Below are positions 63,000 through 64,000 of a stretch of DNA of 64,000 bases, in pieces (within the stretch, counting starts at the first letter, position 1; each line of letters starts with the position of its first letter). The notes under the pieces were generated by a model that did not search any database, had not been told where the DNA came from, and saw only the letters and a program-made list of their open reading frames with translations. Location: assembly GCA_964020975.1 (NCBI GenBank), contig OZ026623.1:74182785-74246784 (forward strand), read 5' to 3'. The translations under genes and the position numbers were made by a program. The stretch is from Hermodice carunculata (taxonomy: Eukaryota > Annelida > Polychaeta > Eunicida > Amphinomidae).

Positions 63000-63780
63000 C
63001 CTAAAAAAGAATGGTTCAATGGAGGTAGTTATGTGCGAGTGTTGGGTTTGGAATTTATGAATATGGCGAGTGTGTGACTCAGTGAGATATTTCAATAATT
63101 ACAAACAGCATATCATACATGTATGTATGAGGACTAAATACATGTCACGTATTTACCTTATCATTGTATATGTCATGCACTTAATCCTCATAAATGTATA
63201 ATAATAATCGCCAATGATACTTTTACCCTATCATTACTTGCTTGTGGGGGTGGGGAGTGGGGGTGTCCCTGAAGCAAAGACCAACCACATTATTATTACC
63301 AGGGATCATATCAACTATGGTTGGTCCTGGGTCCATGGTTTATGGAAATGGAAGAAAACCCATCATTTTTACTCCTATAATAGCTCAGAACCTACCCAAA
63401 ATCTGAATGATTTACAACAGGCCCTCATTTTTGTAAAGTGAGATGAAAGGCCACAAAATGGACCAACATTCCAAATATGTTATGTGACTTCTTGTTCTTA
63501 GGCGTAGTCATCACGATATATTTTTCTTATAGTGGTAGGTCAACTTTGATGGAACTTCAGTGACTATGATAATAAAACTTTTGTTTCTGCTGATAATTAA
63601 CCTGACTGACCCTCTCTAAAATCCTCAGCTATATCTTTTTTTTCTGAATTTACAATTTTGTTTTTTGTTTGTTTTGTTTACATGGTCAACATCTACCAGG
63701 AGACAGATAACGTTGTAAATGGATTTGGAAGGCTTCTTTTATGCCTCATATTGTGCCATGCAGTAAAAAGTACAGAAAAA
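63000..63780. other. Gene-free stretch
   Basis: No gene, RNA or mobile element that I can support. Confidence 0.5.
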
Positions 63781-63783
63781 CAG

Positions 63784-63996
63784 GACCCATATTCATAAAT
63801 TCCAAACCCAACAATGGCAGCAAAGAGATTCCAGAGTTACCAAAGCATCAACATTCATCTTCCAATTCCAATGTGCAGAAACAAATTTCACTCCTGACTT
63901 GAGACAGGCAGTCACCCATAAAAGGCATCTGGTGGTTTTAAACCGGTCCTCTCAACTCTTGAAATACTTTTCATTAACTATAGACTATACTATTCC
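63784..63996 (-). repeat. Interspersed repeat family, copy B (may run past the window)
   Basis: Best copy of the family also seen at 2219-2410, 50735-50872 and 11083-11156, in reverse orientation to copies A and C. Contains 'gtgcagaaacaaatttcact', 'ggcagtcacccataaaagg' and 'gtcctctcaactcttgaaat'. Confidence 0.7.
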
Positions 63997-64000
63997 CAAA

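Overview
The window reads as AT-rich, intron-containing DNA of an invertebrate animal. It has GT-AG introns, many (TA)n, (CA)n, (TATG)n and (TTA)n microsatellites, MITEs, a tRNA-derived SINE and decayed LINEs. A very long exon with CUB-like sequence and the general style of the repeats would suit a marine deuterostome such as a hemichordate, echinoderm or amphioxus, but the sequence alone does not fix the species. No rRNA, CRISPR or bacterial-type operon is present.

Layout: 1-23.4 kb is gene-poor. It holds a LINE 3' fragment (700-1060), microsatellites, a two-copy tandem repeat (9.72-10.69 kb), a palindromic MITE (12.92-13.04 kb), a hAT-like MITE (18.56-18.74 kb) and copies of an interspersed repeat. 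From 23,406 to 44,419 lies the main object, a DNA transposon of about 21 kb. It has terminal inverted repeats of about 345 bp and is flanked by a 10-bp direct repeat. It carries two convergent multi-exon genes: a RecQ-like superfamily II helicase on the + strand (23.86-29.36 kb), and on the - strand (43.79-29.60 kb) a large transposase-like protein that I recognise as DUF6589-like (Academ-like transposon proteins), with a PHD finger embedded in it. The two genes end 248 bp apart. Both are recognisable almost end to end but are broken by stops, small frameshifts and lost splice sites. Younger MITEs and microsatellites have inserted in its introns, so it is a fossil copy of an autonomous element.

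From 44.43 to 52.75 kb I see little, apart from a weak candidate exon pair on the - strand (47.65-48.09 kb). A LINE of the CR1/Jockey type (about 52.9-56.19 kb) follows; most of its reverse transcriptase region is missing and replaced by a (TCT)n tract and a tandem repeat. At 56,573-59,755 sits the only long intact reading frame: a single exon of 1,061 codons ending at a strong splice donor, encoding part of an extracellular, CUB-like, heavily glycosylated protein. The last 4 kb holds a (TATG)n tract, an 18-bp minisatellite with open frames on the - strand, and a tRNA-derived SINE.

How parts work together (inference): the transposase would recognise the TIRs and cut, the PHD finger could read chromatin at target or donor sites, and the helicase would unwind DNA during excision or repair. 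The giant exon is probably part of an unrelated host gene. All family calls are by eye; no database search was possible.
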